Numbered from the stretch's first letter, positions 53,513-64,000 are shown. The stretch is DNA of 64,000 bases from Paracoccaceae bacterium (GCA_020425125.1 JAGQRV010000007.1:21312-85311); one strand, 5' to 3'. Numbers and translations: made by a program. The notes: a model not told the origin generated them from the sequence alone.

Positions 53513-53560
53513 AAAAAAATCGTTGCCGGATGATCCGGCCCGCGGCTAAAGACACATCAC

Positions 53561-53729
53561 GGTTCGCGCAGGAGAGTCGGGCATTGCGCCCGCGCCGACG
53601 GAGCAACGCCCCGGAATCTCTCAGGCCAGCATACTGCACGGACCGACACTCTGGAGAGAGATGCGCAGGCATCCGCCGAAGGAGGAAGCCGCACTTGCGG
53701 TGAAGCTCTCAGGCAAACGGACAGAGGGG
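53561..53729 (+). promoter_or_regulatory. tandem glycine riboswitch
   Basis: Two consecutive gcvT-type aptamers are recognisable. The first has GGAGAG (53571-53576), GCCGACGGAGCAA (53594-53606) and CTCTCAGGC (53618-53626). The second has CTCTGGAGAGAG (53649-53660), GCCGAAGGAGGAAGCC (53675-53690), CTCTCAGGC (53706-53714) and the closing ACAGAGGGG (53721-53729). The conserved cores and the two-aptamer layout are those of the glycine riboswitch. It ends ~47 bases before the oxidoreductase start. No terminator lies between, so control is probably at translation initiation or as a simple ON switch by glycine. Confidence 0.93.
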
Positions 53730-53776
53730 GGATGCGCCGGCTGCGGCGTGTTCGAACCTGTCGCAAGAGTGAAGAC

Positions 53777-55039
53777 ATGAAATCCATAGCCGTCATCGGC
53801 GCCGGGATCACCGGCATTACGACCGCCTACGAACTGGTAAGCCGCGGCTTCGCGGTGACTGTCTACGACCGCCACCGCTATGCCGCCATGGAGACGAGCT
53901 TTGCCAATGGTGGCCAGTTGTCCGCCTCCAATGCCGAGGTCTGGAACCATCCGGCCACGATCGCGAAGGGGCTGAAATGGCTGCTCAAGGCCGATGCCCC
54001 GCTTTCTCTGAGCCTGTCGCCAAGCTGGCACAAATACTCTTGGCTGGCCGAATTCGCCGCCCATATCCCGAATTATCGCACGAACACGATCCAGACTGCC
54101 CGCCTCGCCGTCGCCGCCCGCCAGCGGATGCGCGACATTGCGGCAGCCGAAGGGATCGCCTTCGACCGCGACGACCGCGGCATTCTGCATTTCTACGGCA
54201 CGGAAGCGGAAATGGCCCATGCGCGCCGGGTCTCCGAACTCCTTGCCGAGGGTGGGGTCGACCGGGTCGAGCTTGATGCCGGCGAAGTCCGGCGTCTGGA
54301 ACCCCGGCTGAACGGGAATTTCGTCGGCGGCTTCCACACGTCCGGCGACGCGACCGGTGACATTCACCTCTTCACCGGGGGCCTCGCGCGGGCCTGCGCG
54401 CGGCTGGGCGTCGCGTTCGAGATGGAGACCGAGATCCTGTCCTGCGCGACTGAGGCGGGCGTCACCGGCATTCGCTTCCGCGATGCAGAGGGCGTGGAAC
54501 GGCAGGCATCGCATTCCGGCGTGGTGGTCTGTGCTGGCGTCGGCAGCCGCAAGATTGCCCGCACCCTCGGTGATCGGCTGAACGTCTATCCGGTCAAGGG
54601 ATACTCGATCACCGTCAATCTGCTGGACAGCGCCTCCCGCGCCGCCGCGCCGCAACTCAGCTTGCTGGACGACGCGGCCAAGATCGTCACCAGCCGCCTC
54701 GGCCCCGACCGGTTCCGGGTCGCCGGAACCGCCGAATTCTCCGGCGAAAACCGCGACATCCGTGCGTGCCGAATCCGTCCGTTGGTGAACTGGGTCAACC
54801 TTCGTTTCCCTGGCATCTCGACCCGGCAGGTGGTGCCCTGGGCGGGCCTGCGGCCGATGATGCCCTCGATGATGCCGAAAGTCGGGCCTGGGCGCCGCGC
54901 AGGGGTCTTCTACAATACCGGCCACGGCCACCTCGGCTGGACACTTTCGGCTGCCACCGCCGAGCTCGTCGCCCGATCCGTCGAGGCCCATCTCGGCCGG
55001 CAGCGGATGAGTGCCCCGATCTTCAAGGCTGCGGCGTAA
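53777..55039 (+). CDS. FAD-dependent D-amino-acid dehydrogenase (DadA-like)
   Basis: A 420-residue flavoenzyme of the DAO family. The FAD-binding motif is VIGAGITGITTAYELVSRGF, followed by YDRHRYAAMETSFANGGQLS, whose SFANGGQLS is typical of DadA. GVVVCAGVGSRKIARTLGDR and FYNTGHGHLGWTLSAATAEL (second dinucleotide region) are also present. DadA oxidises D-amino acids to 2-oxo acids, passing electrons to quinones; related enzymes act on glycine or sarcosine. The glycine riboswitch in front makes glycine or a glycine-derived compound a likely physiological signal, so glycine oxidation or a related reaction should be considered. ATG 53777 matches the family start. Confidence 0.88.
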   Translation: MKSIAVIGAGITGITTAYELVSRGFAVTVYDRHRYAAMETSFANGGQLSASNAEVWNHPATIAKGLKWLLKADAPLSLSLSPSWHKYSWLAEFAAHIPNYRTNTIQTARLAVAARQRMRDIAAAEGIAFDRDDRGILHFYGTEAEMAHARRVSELLAEGGVDRVELDAGEVRRLEPRLNGNFVGGFHTSGDATGDIHLFTGGLARACARLGVAFEMETEILSCATEAGVTGIRFRDAEGVERQASHSGVVVCAGVGSRKIARTLGDRLNVYPVKGYSITVNLLDSASRAAAPQLSLLDDAAKIVTSRLGPDRFRVAGTAEFSGENRDIRACRIRPLVNWVNLRFPGISTRQVVPWAGLRPMMPSMMPKVGPGRRAGVFYNTGHGHLGWTLSAATAELVARSVEAHLGRQRMSAPIFKAAA

Positions 55040-55432
55040 AGACGGTAACCGCGCCGAGGTTCCCGATTGCTCGCTGCGCCGCCTGCCGAGTCCGGGGGTG
55101 ATAGGGGGGATCGTCCCGGCACGGCGGCGCGGCGACCCGCGCGGATCGGCACCCGTCATTGCGCGAACTCCGACGGCGAAGGAGGGGCGCCGGCTCCGTC
55201 CAAACACGGTGCGTGCGCCACGGCGCATCGGTCAGGGTGCGGGACCAGCCGCCAGCCATCGGTTCGATGCCGGCGGTCTCGGCGACGATCGCGATGACGT
55301 CCGGGATCGTCTGTTCAAGGCGCGGTGTGGTCCGCCCGCAAACTGGTGGAGCAGAGGGAATTGCCGATGTCGCACGGAATATCGGTGACGGGTTCACCGA
55401 TATCCGCCCCGAACGACGGTTCTGAGCAACCG
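55040..55432. other. intergenic region between convergent dadA-like and ThDP-enzyme genes
   Basis: About 390 bases with no gene that I can support. Open frames on both strands are arginine-rich. One minus-strand stretch (EQTIPDVIAIVAETAGIEPM) looks mildly protein-like but has no start or ribosome site and could be residue of an older gene. Confidence 0.45.
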
Positions 55433-57112
55433 TCACTTCGATTCCCTTGCCGCGAGTGCCGCGTCGCGCATCTGGCTCAGCGTCTGCCGCGGGGTGAGCG
55501 CTTCGGGGGAGATGTTGAGATCGAGGACAGCCCCGGTCGTCGACGCGCTCGCCCGTCCAAAGGCGGCCGCGAACTCCCCGGTGGTTTCGACCCGCTCGGC
55601 ATGGAACCCGTAGGCTTTCGCGAGCGTGACGAAGTCCGGGTTCTTCTCCATCGTGGTGCCGGACACCCGCGTCGGGTAATTGCGTTCCTGGTGGGCGCGG
55701 ATCGTGCCATAGATGCCGTTGTTCAGGATCAGGATGATCGGTTGGGCACCGGCCTGAAGCGCGGTCGCCAATTCCTGAGAGGTCATCTGGAAATCGCCGT
55801 CTCCGGCAAAGCAGACCACGGTGCGTTCGGGGCAGGCGATCTTTGCCGCGATTGCTGCCGGTACGCCGTAGCCCATGGCCCCGGATTGCGGACCGAGGAG
55901 CCGTGCCTTGGGTCCGAAGCGGAAGAACCTGCCTGACCAGACGGCGAAATTCCCGGCGCCGTTGGTTAGCACGACATCCTCGGGCAGGTGGTCCCGCAGG
56001 TAGGCGCAGACCTTGCCCATGTCGACCGGCGAGGGCAGGTCGGGCAGATCGAACCCGGCCTCGTAGGCGGTGCGGCCCTCTTTGCGCCATTCGGCCCAGC
56101 GTCTTCCTAAGGGCGCCAGCGCGGCAAGTGCTTCGGCGAAGGCGTTGGGGCCAGCCTGAATGCCGAGAGCCGGGCGATAGACCTTGCCGATCTCCAGTTC
56201 AGAGCCATGGACATGGATCAGCGTTTGTTTCGGCTGCGGCACGTCGAGCAGGGTGTAGCCGTCGGTCGACATCTCGCCGAAGCGGTTGTTGATCGCCAGG
56301 ATCACGTCGGCCTCGCGGATCATGGTCTTGACCTGCGCGGCCATGCCGACACCGGCCTCGCCCACGAAGACAGGCGAGTTGTTGTCGAACTGGTCTTGGT
56401 AGCGGAAGATTGCCGCGACAGGAATGTCCGAGGCTTCTGCAAAGGCCTGGATCTTTGCGGTGGCGCCCTCCTTCCAGTTGCAGCCGCCCAGCAGGATCAG
56501 CGGACGGGCGGCCCCTTCCAGCATGTCGCGCAGGCGGGCCATTGCGGCGGCAGCGGGTGCCGGCTCTGCGATCTCGATCGGTCCGCTCAGCGGTGCGACG
56601 TCGGTGATCGCGGTCAGCATGTCCTCGGGCAGCGCGACGACCACGGGGCCGGGACGGCCGGAAAGAGCCAGGGCCCAGGCGCGGGACAGGATCTCGGGGA
56701 TGCGCGCGGCATCTTCGATCTCGACCGCCCATTTTGCCATCGTGCCGAAGACGGCCTTGTAATCGATCTCCTGGAAGGCCTCGCGGCCCTTCATGTCGGT
56801 GCCGACCTGCCCCACGAACAGGATCATCGGCGCGCTGTCCTGCATCGCCGTATGCACGCCGATCGACGCGTTGGTGGCGCCGGGGCCGCGGGTGACCATG
56901 CAGATCCCGGGCGTTCCCGTCAGCTTGCCGTAGGCGGCGGCCATGAAGGCGGCGCCGCCCTCGTGGCGGCACAGCACATAGTCGAGCTTGCCCTTCGTAT
57001 CGTGAAGCGCGTCGAGCACTGCCAGATAGCTTTCACCGGGAACGCCAAAGCTCTTCCGCGCCCCGAGCGCGACAAGACTTTGCACCAGCAACTGTCCGCC
57101 ATTGCGTGTCAT
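55433..57112 (-). CDS. thiamine-diphosphate-dependent enzyme, acetolactate-synthase-like
   Basis: A 559-residue three-domain ThDP enzyme. The catalytic glutamate lies in VLCRHEGGAAFMAAAYGKLT, and GPGATNASIGVHTAMQDSAP completes the Pyr domain. The middle domain is ARPLILLGGCNWKEGATAKI. The PP domain binds Mg-ThDP through GDGDFQMTSQELATALQAGA and ILNNGIYG. It resembles the IlvB-like group but lacks an adjacent small subunit (ilvN), and the genomic setting is not branched-chain synthesis. It may therefore be a catabolic decarboxylase, carboligase or oxalyl-/sulfo-type enzyme; sequence alone does not decide. GAAGGAAATCC precedes the ATG. Confidence 0.88.
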   Translation of the reverse strand: MTRNGGQLLVQSLVALGARKSFGVPGESYLAVLDALHDTKGKLDYVLCRHEGGAAFMAAAYGKLTGTPGICMVTRGPGATNASIGVHTAMQDSAPMILFVGQVGTDMKGREAFQEIDYKAVFGTMAKWAVEIEDAARIPEILSRAWALALSGRPGPVVVALPEDMLTAITDVAPLSGPIEIAEPAPAAAAMARLRDMLEGAARPLILLGGCNWKEGATAKIQAFAEASDIPVAAIFRYQDQFDNNSPVFVGEAGVGMAAQVKTMIREADVILAINNRFGEMSTDGYTLLDVPQPKQTLIHVHGSELEIGKVYRPALGIQAGPNAFAEALAALAPLGRRWAEWRKEGRTAYEAGFDLPDLPSPVDMGKVCAYLRDHLPEDVVLTNGAGNFAVWSGRFFRFGPKARLLGPQSGAMGYGVPAAIAAKIACPERTVVCFAGDGDFQMTSQELATALQAGAQPIILILNNGIYGTIRAHQERNYPTRVSGTTMEKNPDFVTLAKAYGFHAERVETTGEFAAAFGRASASTTGAVLDLNISPEALTPRQTLSQMRDAALAARESK

Positions 57113-57529
57113 GGATTTCCTTCCCCGGAACCTCGTGGTGCCCGGCTTCGGTCATGGCCGGGGCGCAACGTTCGTCTTCAAGGTGGCCGCCGGAAGCCGC
57201 ACACCGCTCCGGCCGTCGCCGTATCGGTCTCGCCCGGACGCTTGCGCGGCAATCGTCCCCATGACGAGGATCGCACCAACAGACGGCGGGATCAAACACC
57301 TGGGCCGCGTGCCAATTTCAGAACGCCCGGACTTCGGCCAAGTCCATGAAGCGGTTTGACGCGCCTCGGTCCCTCGCGAGCCCGGCGAGCAAGCTATACA
57401 CTGCCGATCCTGATCAGGACGCATTTCCCGACCCGGGAGATGCCTGTCGTGGTACTGTGGCATCACAGTCGGCAGCGCGGTCGTTTGTCGCCGTCAGGTA
57501 TCTTTCACCAATGTCCGGAGGGGAAACAA
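57113..57529. other. divergent control region between the ThDP-enzyme and SnoaL-like genes
   Basis: About 417 bases without a supportable gene. It must contain the two divergent promoters. I found no clear inverted repeat or riboswitch-like fold. Confidence 0.45.
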
Positions 57530-58009
57530 ATGAACGTCAAAGGCGTATGCGGATTTCTTGCCCTGAGCACTTTAGGGGTGGGTGTCCTGGCCGGGATTCC
57601 GTCGGTCGTGAATGCCGCTGACCCGGATGACGTCGCTGCGGCGAGTCGTGGCTTCTATGAGGCGCTGACGACCCTGGACGATGGGTCGGCGATGGCTGAA
57701 ATCTGGGCGCAGACTCCCTATGTCACGTTCATCGGCCCCCGATCTAAGGCTCCCATCGTCGGATGGGACGCTCAGGCGACCTACTGGATGAACGCGAACA
57801 AGATGTTCTCGAAACGCGACGTCACGCTGTCGGACCAGCATCTCCACGTGGACGGAAATCTGGCCTGGGAGGTCGGGACGGAAACGGCGGATGTCGAATT
57901 GACCGACGGGAGCATCCGCACGACCAGCAACCTTGTGACAAATGTCTACGAGAAGCTCGGAGGCCATTGGCTGATGGTGTCTCACCACGCCCAGCCGACG
58001 CCGAAATAG
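57530..58009 (+). CDS. secreted SnoaL/NTF2-like protein
   Basis: A 159-residue protein with a signal peptide (GVCGFLALSTLGVGVLAGIP, then SVVNAAD). A single NTF2-like cone-fold domain follows: SRGFYEALTTLDDGSAMAEI, YVTFIGPRSKAPIVGWDAQA, GNLAWEVGTETADVELTDGS and NVYEKLGGHWLMVSHHAQPT. This matches DUF4440/SnoaL-like proteins, whose pocket can bind small ligands or serve as an isomerase or dimerisation unit. The start at 57530 has GGAGGGGAAAC upstream; the longer frame is not needed. Export to the periplasm is likely. Function unknown. Confidence 0.83.
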   Translation: MNVKGVCGFLALSTLGVGVLAGIPSVVNAADPDDVAAASRGFYEALTTLDDGSAMAEIWAQTPYVTFIGPRSKAPIVGWDAQATYWMNANKMFSKRDVTLSDQHLHVDGNLAWEVGTETADVELTDGSIRTTSNLVTNVYEKLGGHWLMVSHHAQPTPK

Positions 58010-59095
58010 GAAGTCTTGCACAGGACTCACTTTAGGCGACCAACGCGTCGATCCGCTGGTCGCACGGAATGGTGGAAGAGGGGGGAGAAACAGCGGAAGT
58101 AGTTCGCCAGGTCGGTGCGCCGCCGAGGGGCGTTTGCAATGCCCTGGTGGGCGTGGTTCCGCTTGCATGAGAGACCGCGGCGCTGCTCTGAGACGCTGGC
58201 GAGAGGCCTGACCCGGGCGCGAGGCACCAGCGATGTTCGGGTCCGGTTCCGGCATGGCCGTCCTGACATTCTGCGGTGGTCTGATCCGTCACCGCATGTC
58301 GATTCCGTTGGGCGGGTGTCTACCCCCTGAGAGCGATGTTCCTTTTCCGGTCTCGTGTCCGGCCTCCCTGCCGTTGCAGGACGCCCTTGCGGGTCGCGAC
58401 CAAGATCGTGACCTGGACTTCGCACCCCGCCTAATGAAATCGGTCAGCAGCCGGAGGTCGAAGCTGCGGCACGCGGCGAGCGTTGCTGCGCGCATCAGGC
58501 TGTCGGGTTTCTCCCGTCCGGCGCCGGCGATGCCGTAGGCCTCACGGGGGGCCGCGATTGCTCGCGATGCAAACGGAACCGATTGGGCTGCAGCCGTGGT
58601 TGGCGGGACCGTGCGACTGTCGCACTCCCGCGATGTGTCGCGTGCCCTGTCGCCCGGCTTGCATATCCGCGTCGAGGCCTCGGGAAACGCGCGGTCCGGA
58701 ACCTCGGGCGCGGCGAGGACGCTGTGCCTTCCAGCCTCTGCGTGTCAGGTCTGCATCTGCCGCAAGGTCTGGGACGAAACCCTGTGGTTCGGTTCGCGGT
58801 CGTCCCGATCCGGAGCGCCCGAACCGATGGAGAAGCCGGTTCCCGCGGCGTGTCGCGGTCCGTTGTTCCCTCAAGAGGCACCGGAGGCAAAGCGCGGCGA
58901 GATGGTTGTCATTGCCGCGGCTTGCAGCGACGGCAGCCTTGCGGCGGGCGGTCCCGACCTCTACCAATTCTGAAAACACGTTGCGCGGCATTGGCACGGC
59001 GCCAGATGGCTCGCCTGCTGTCTCGGGCTCACCGGGCATGGGTCCGGAAGCCACGGGTGCCAGGCGGCCGACGCGACAACCAGGGGGGAGCCAGC
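58010..59095. other. 1.1-kb stretch without a recognisable gene
   Basis: Nothing convincing is encoded here on either strand. The open frames are arginine-, proline- and serine-rich and lack ribosome sites. One minus-strand frame (58289-58495; LAACRSFDLRLLTDFIRRGA) looks somewhat protein-like and could be a decayed fragment, but I cannot assign it. The last part must hold the promoter of the TRAP transporter genes. The length is unusual in this otherwise dense window. Confidence 0.5.
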
Positions 59096-59716
59096 ATGAA
59101 CCTTCTCATCCGCTGCAGCCGCGGGATCGACTGGATCACGGCCCTGCTGGGTCGAGGCGTCTCGTGGCTGATCCTCCTTGCGGTGCTGGTCAGCGCCGGG
59201 AATGCCATCGTCCGAAAGGCGTTCGACCTCTCGTCCAATGCCTGGCTGGAGCTGCAATGGTACCTCTTCGGCGCGGTCTTCATGCTTGCCGCCGCCTGGG
59301 CTCTGCAGAAGAACGACCATGTCCGCATCGATGTGGTGTCATCGCGGCTGTCCCAGCGCACCCGGCTCTGGATCGACCTGATCTGTCACCTGCTGTTTCT
59401 GATGCCCTTCGTCGTCCTGATGGTCTGGCTATCGTGGCCATTCTTCTGGCGCTCCTGGACCACGCAGGAGCAGTCGATGAATGCCGGCGGGCTGATCCTG
59501 TGGCCTGCGAAACTGCTCATTCTGCTCGGCTTCATCGTGCTGGTTTTCCAGGGAATATCCGAGATCATCAAGGTGACCGCAATGCTGCGCGGCGACCTGC
59601 CGCTGCCTCCGGATGACGAGGAGGAGCACCTGCCGCCCGAGCTGCGCGAACACGCGCATCTGGTCCAAGATATCGAAGAGTCGCACGGCGCCCACGGAGG
59701 CCGCGACCATGCTTGA
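59096..59716 (+). CDS. TRAP transporter small permease subunit (DctQ)
   Basis: A 206-residue membrane protein with four helices (TALLGRGVSWLILLAVLVSA, ELQWYLFGAVFMLAAAWALQ, LICHLLFLMPFVVLMVWLSW, AKLLILLGFIVLVFQGISEI), the DctQ architecture. NDHVRIDVVSSRLSQRTRLW is the conserved loop of the family. GGGGGGAG precedes ATG 59096. The acidic C-terminal tail (PDDEEEHLPPELREHAHLVQ) is longer than in most DctQ proteins. It overlaps the DctM gene by eight bases, and the pair forms the membrane part of an ion-gradient-driven importer. Confidence 0.9.
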   Translation: MNLLIRCSRGIDWITALLGRGVSWLILLAVLVSAGNAIVRKAFDLSSNAWLELQWYLFGAVFMLAAAWALQKNDHVRIDVVSSRLSQRTRLWIDLICHLLFLMPFVVLMVWLSWPFFWRSWTTQEQSMNAGGLILWPAKLLILLGFIVLVFQGISEIIKVTAMLRGDLPLPPDDEEEHLPPELREHAHLVQDIEESHGAHGGRDHA

Positions 59717-61691
59717 ACTGATCGCACACAATCTCGCTCCGATCATGTTCATCTCCGTGATGGGCATGCTCCTGATCGGCTATCCGGTGGCCCTGACCCT
59801 GGCTGCTGGCGGGCTTTTCTTCTTCGTTGTCGGCGTCGGCCTGTCCGAGCTGGCGCCATCCCAGATCAACCTCTTCTGGCCGCTCCTGGGCGCCCAACCC
59901 GAACGGGTCTTCGGCATCATGTCGAACGACACGCTTCTGGCGATTCCATTCTTCACCTTCATGGGGCTGATCCTCGAACGCTCAGGCATGGCCGAGGATC
60001 TTCTGGAGACCATCGGCCAGCTGTTCGGCCCGATCCGGGGCGGGCTTGCCTATGCCGTGATCGTGGTCGGCGCGCTGCTGGCGGCGACGACCGGCGTCGT
60101 TGCGGCGTCGGTAATCGCGATGGGGCTCATCTCGCTGCCGATCATGCAGCGCTTCGGCTACGCCCAGCCGGTGGCGACCGGCACGATCGTGGCCTCGGGA
60201 ACGCTGGCACAGATCGTACCGCCGTCGCTGGTCCTGATCGTCATGGCCGACCAGCTGGGCGTTTCGGTCGGCGACATGTATCTGGGTGCCATCTGGCCGT
60301 CGCTGATGCTGGTCGGCTTCTATTGCGCCTACATCTTCCTGCTGTCGCTGATCCGCCCGTCGCTGGTACCCGCGCTGCCCGCGTCCGAACGGACCCTGGG
60401 AGGCGGGATCCTGTCGCTTCTGGTCTCGATCGTGGCGACGGTGGCCATCTATTACCTGGCCGCGCATGTCGTCTTTGCCGGGATGACGTCGGCCAGCCGG
60501 CTGGTGGCCTCGGCGGCGACGGCGGTGGTCCTGGTGTTCGTCTTCGCGCTGATCAACCGGTCCATGGGGCTGAAGATCCTGTCGCATCTGGCCGAGCAGG
60601 TCATCATCGTGCTGATCCCGCCGCTGGCGCTGATCTTTCTCGTTCTGGGCACGATCTTCCTCGGCATCGCCACCCCGACCGAAGGTGGCGCGATGGGGGC
60701 GGTCGGCGCACTCATCCTGGCCGTTGCCAAGCGCCGGCTCGACTTCGCCACGCTCCGCTCTTCGGTCGAGGCGACGACGACGCTGTCCGCTTTCGTCATG
60801 TTCATCCTGATCGGTGCGCGCGTCTTCGGCCTGACCTTCTATGGCGTCAACGGAAACATCTGGATCGAGGAGCTGCTGCTGGACCTGCCCGGCGGGGAAT
60901 ACGGCTTCCTGCTTGTGGTGACCCTTGTGGTCTTCATTCTGGGCTGTTTCCTGGATTTCTTCGAGATCGCCTTCATCCTCGTGCCGCTGCTCGCTCCGGT
61001 GGCATCGAAGCTCGGCATTGACCTCGTGTGGTTCGGGGTCATCCTCGGCGTCAACCTTCAGGCGAGCTTCCTGACGCCGCCGTTCGGCTTCTCGCTGTTC
61101 TATTTGCGCTCGGTGGCGCCGATGCGGGACTGGACCGACGAACGGACCGGGCGCCGGATGCCGGCGATCCGCACGCCCGAGATCTACAAGGGTGCGGTGC
61201 CGTTCATCGCCATCAACGTCGCGACGATCTTCCTGGTGATTGGCTTCCCGTATCTTGTCACCCACTACAAGGCAAAGCCGGTGGCAACGCCGCCGCCTGC
61301 ATCCATGCAGGTCGCGCCGCCCAGCGACGGTGGCCTCGGACTTCCGCCGATCGGCGGTGCTGGCGGCGGTGCGGGCAATGATGGCGGCCTGGGCCTGCCG
61401 CCGCTCGGCATGCCGCAGGGTACGGGTGGGGCATCCGGCAATGACGGCGGCCTCGGTCTGCCGCCGCTTGGTGCGCCGGGCGGGGCCGGAGGAGGCGGGG
61501 CGTCGGGAAGTGCGCCATCGCTCAGCGCGCCGCCGGATTTCGGAGGCGGCGGATCGCAGCAACCCGCGCCGCAGCCGACCCCCGGCACGCCGGACCTGTC
61601 CAAGCCGCCTGATTTCGGCGCGCCTTCAAGCCCTCCGTCCCAGTCCGCGCCGGGTGCAACCGACCTGTCGCAGCCGCCGAACTTCAACTGA
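59709..61691 (+). CDS. TRAP transporter large permease subunit (DctM) with low-complexity C-terminal tail
   Basis: A 660-residue permease. The first ~520 residues are a DctM protein with many helices: PIMFISVMGMLLIGYPVALT, AIPFFTFMGLILERSGMAED, GTIVASGTLAQIVPPSLVLI, FLGIATPTEGGAMGAVGALI, FILGCFLDFFEIAFILVPLL and FLTPPFGFSLFYLRSVAPMR. It is the longer subtype paired with TakP-like binding proteins. After the last helix (FIAINVATIFLVIGFPYLVT), about 135 residues are Gly/Pro-rich and repetitive (DGGLGLPPLG three times, then PPDFG-type repeats), unlike any DctM tail I know. ATG 59709 overlaps the DctQ stop. A strong intrinsic terminator follows the gene. Confidence 0.9.
   Translation: MLELIAHNLAPIMFISVMGMLLIGYPVALTLAAGGLFFFVVGVGLSELAPSQINLFWPLLGAQPERVFGIMSNDTLLAIPFFTFMGLILERSGMAEDLLETIGQLFGPIRGGLAYAVIVVGALLAATTGVVAASVIAMGLISLPIMQRFGYAQPVATGTIVASGTLAQIVPPSLVLIVMADQLGVSVGDMYLGAIWPSLMLVGFYCAYIFLLSLIRPSLVPALPASERTLGGGILSLLVSIVATVAIYYLAAHVVFAGMTSASRLVASAATAVVLVFVFALINRSMGLKILSHLAEQVIIVLIPPLALIFLVLGTIFLGIATPTEGGAMGAVGALILAVAKRRLDFATLRSSVEATTTLSAFVMFILIGARVFGLTFYGVNGNIWIEELLLDLPGGEYGFLLVVTLVVFILGCFLDFFEIAFILVPLLAPVASKLGIDLVWFGVILGVNLQASFLTPPFGFSLFYLRSVAPMRDWTDERTGRRMPAIRTPEIYKGAVPFIAINVATIFLVIGFPYLVTHYKAKPVATPPPASMQVAPPSDGGLGLPPIGGAGGGAGNDGGLGLPPLGMPQGTGGASGNDGGLGLPPLGAPGGAGGGGASGSAPSLSAPPDFGGGGSQQPAPQPTPGTPDLSKPPDFGAPSSPPSQSAPGATDLSQPPNFN
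61323..61689 (+). repeat. tandem low-complexity repeats encoding the DctM tail
   Basis: Three copies of DGGLGLPP(I/L)G are separated by Gly-rich spacers (residues ~539-590). They are followed by three copies of an LSxPPxF motif (LSAPPDFGG, LSKPPDFGA, LSQPPNFN) up to the stop. The DNA copies are close to identical in places (GGCGGCCTxGGxCTGCCGCC), so some expansion is recent or the region is prone to slippage. Confidence 0.8.
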
Positions 61692-61711
61692 CCTTCGCTC
61701 CAACGTAGAAG

Positions 61712-61741
61712 GGCCCGCCAGAATTCTGGCGGGCCTTTTTT
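61712..61741 (+). terminator. intrinsic terminator between dctM and the TakP-like gene
   Basis: GGCCCGCCAGAA and TTCTGGCGGGCC form a perfect 12-bp inverted repeat (61712-61735), followed by six T. It is a textbook rho-independent terminator for the plus-strand TRAP permease genes. Since the stem is a perfect palindrome it could also slow transcription of the opposing gene, whose stop is at 61771, though the minus strand shows only a weak T-tract. Confidence 0.92.
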
Positions 61742-61770
61742 CACGACCGGTACCCAAGCGTTCGGTGGGA

Positions 61771-64000
<2,230 letters not shown>

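Noticed and set aside
53486..53520. intrinsic terminator with T-run
   Set aside because: The hairpin is strong, but the following run is A on the plus strand, so it cannot be a standard rho-independent terminator in that direction. It is reported only as a hairpin.
55040..55432. gene in the gap after the dadA-like gene
   Set aside because: Several frames are open, but none has a start with a ribosome site or a recognisable domain.
58289..58495. possible transposase fragment
   Set aside because: The peptide looked vaguely like the end of an IS transposase, but I could not align it to any family motif, and no terminal repeats or target duplication were seen.

Overview
The window is a high-GC chromosomal segment whose gene content points to an alphaproteobacterium of the Rhodobacteraceae type. 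The evidence is an IscR regulator without the usual cysteine triad at the head of a long suf operon, N-acetylglutaminylglutamine amide (NAGGN) osmolyte genes, a TakP-type TRAP transporter, a malonate (mat) cluster and a separate parE. I found no rRNA, tRNA, CRISPR array or intact insertion sequence. Genes are dense, and many neighbours overlap by ATGA or GTGA.

Region 1 (1-7119): the 5' end of NADP-isocitrate dehydrogenase, a stand-alone NB-ARC/TPR STAND ATPase, an SDR oxidoreductase, two small outer-membrane barrel proteins, a glyoxalase-fold protein, and an HD hydrolase paired with an alpha/beta hydrolase. Region 2 (7161-16062): an Fe-S assembly operon (iscR, a NifS-like desulfurase, sufB, accessory genes, sufC, sufD, two YIP1-like membrane proteins, sufS). 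A short AT-rich island (about 16135-16807) with an orphan membrane protein follows, then parE. Region 3 (18922-28093): a secreted protein, a MATE exporter, pcaB, the three-gene NAGGN cluster and a MaoC-like hydratase.

Region 4 (28261-35295) is the most unusual part. A signal-peptide-bearing caspase-like protease is followed by a lipoprotein and an outer-membrane protein. Divergent from these are a second, related lipoprotein and an inner-membrane nSTAND-type NTPase whose C-terminus carries 13 leucine-rich repeats predicted to lie in the periplasm. This looks like an envelope-spanning sensor, switch and protease module that I cannot match to a named system.

Region 5 (35307-46256): an oligopeptide ABC transporter with a fused permease-ATPase, a divergent M20-type amidohydrolase, a DEAD-box helicase, a DCC thiol protein and an amidase. 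Region 6 (46360-50054): malonyl-CoA synthetase, malonyl-CoA decarboxylase and their divergent GntR regulator. Region 7 (50167-55039): a MarR regulator, an M20 aminoacyl-hydrolase, two membrane proteins that may form a transporter, and a D-amino-acid dehydrogenase-like enzyme under a tandem glycine riboswitch. Region 8 (55433-64000): a ThDP enzyme, a secreted SnoaL-like protein, and a TRAP transporter (DctQ, DctM with an odd low-complexity tail) facing two tandem TakP-like binding proteins, the second cut by the window end.
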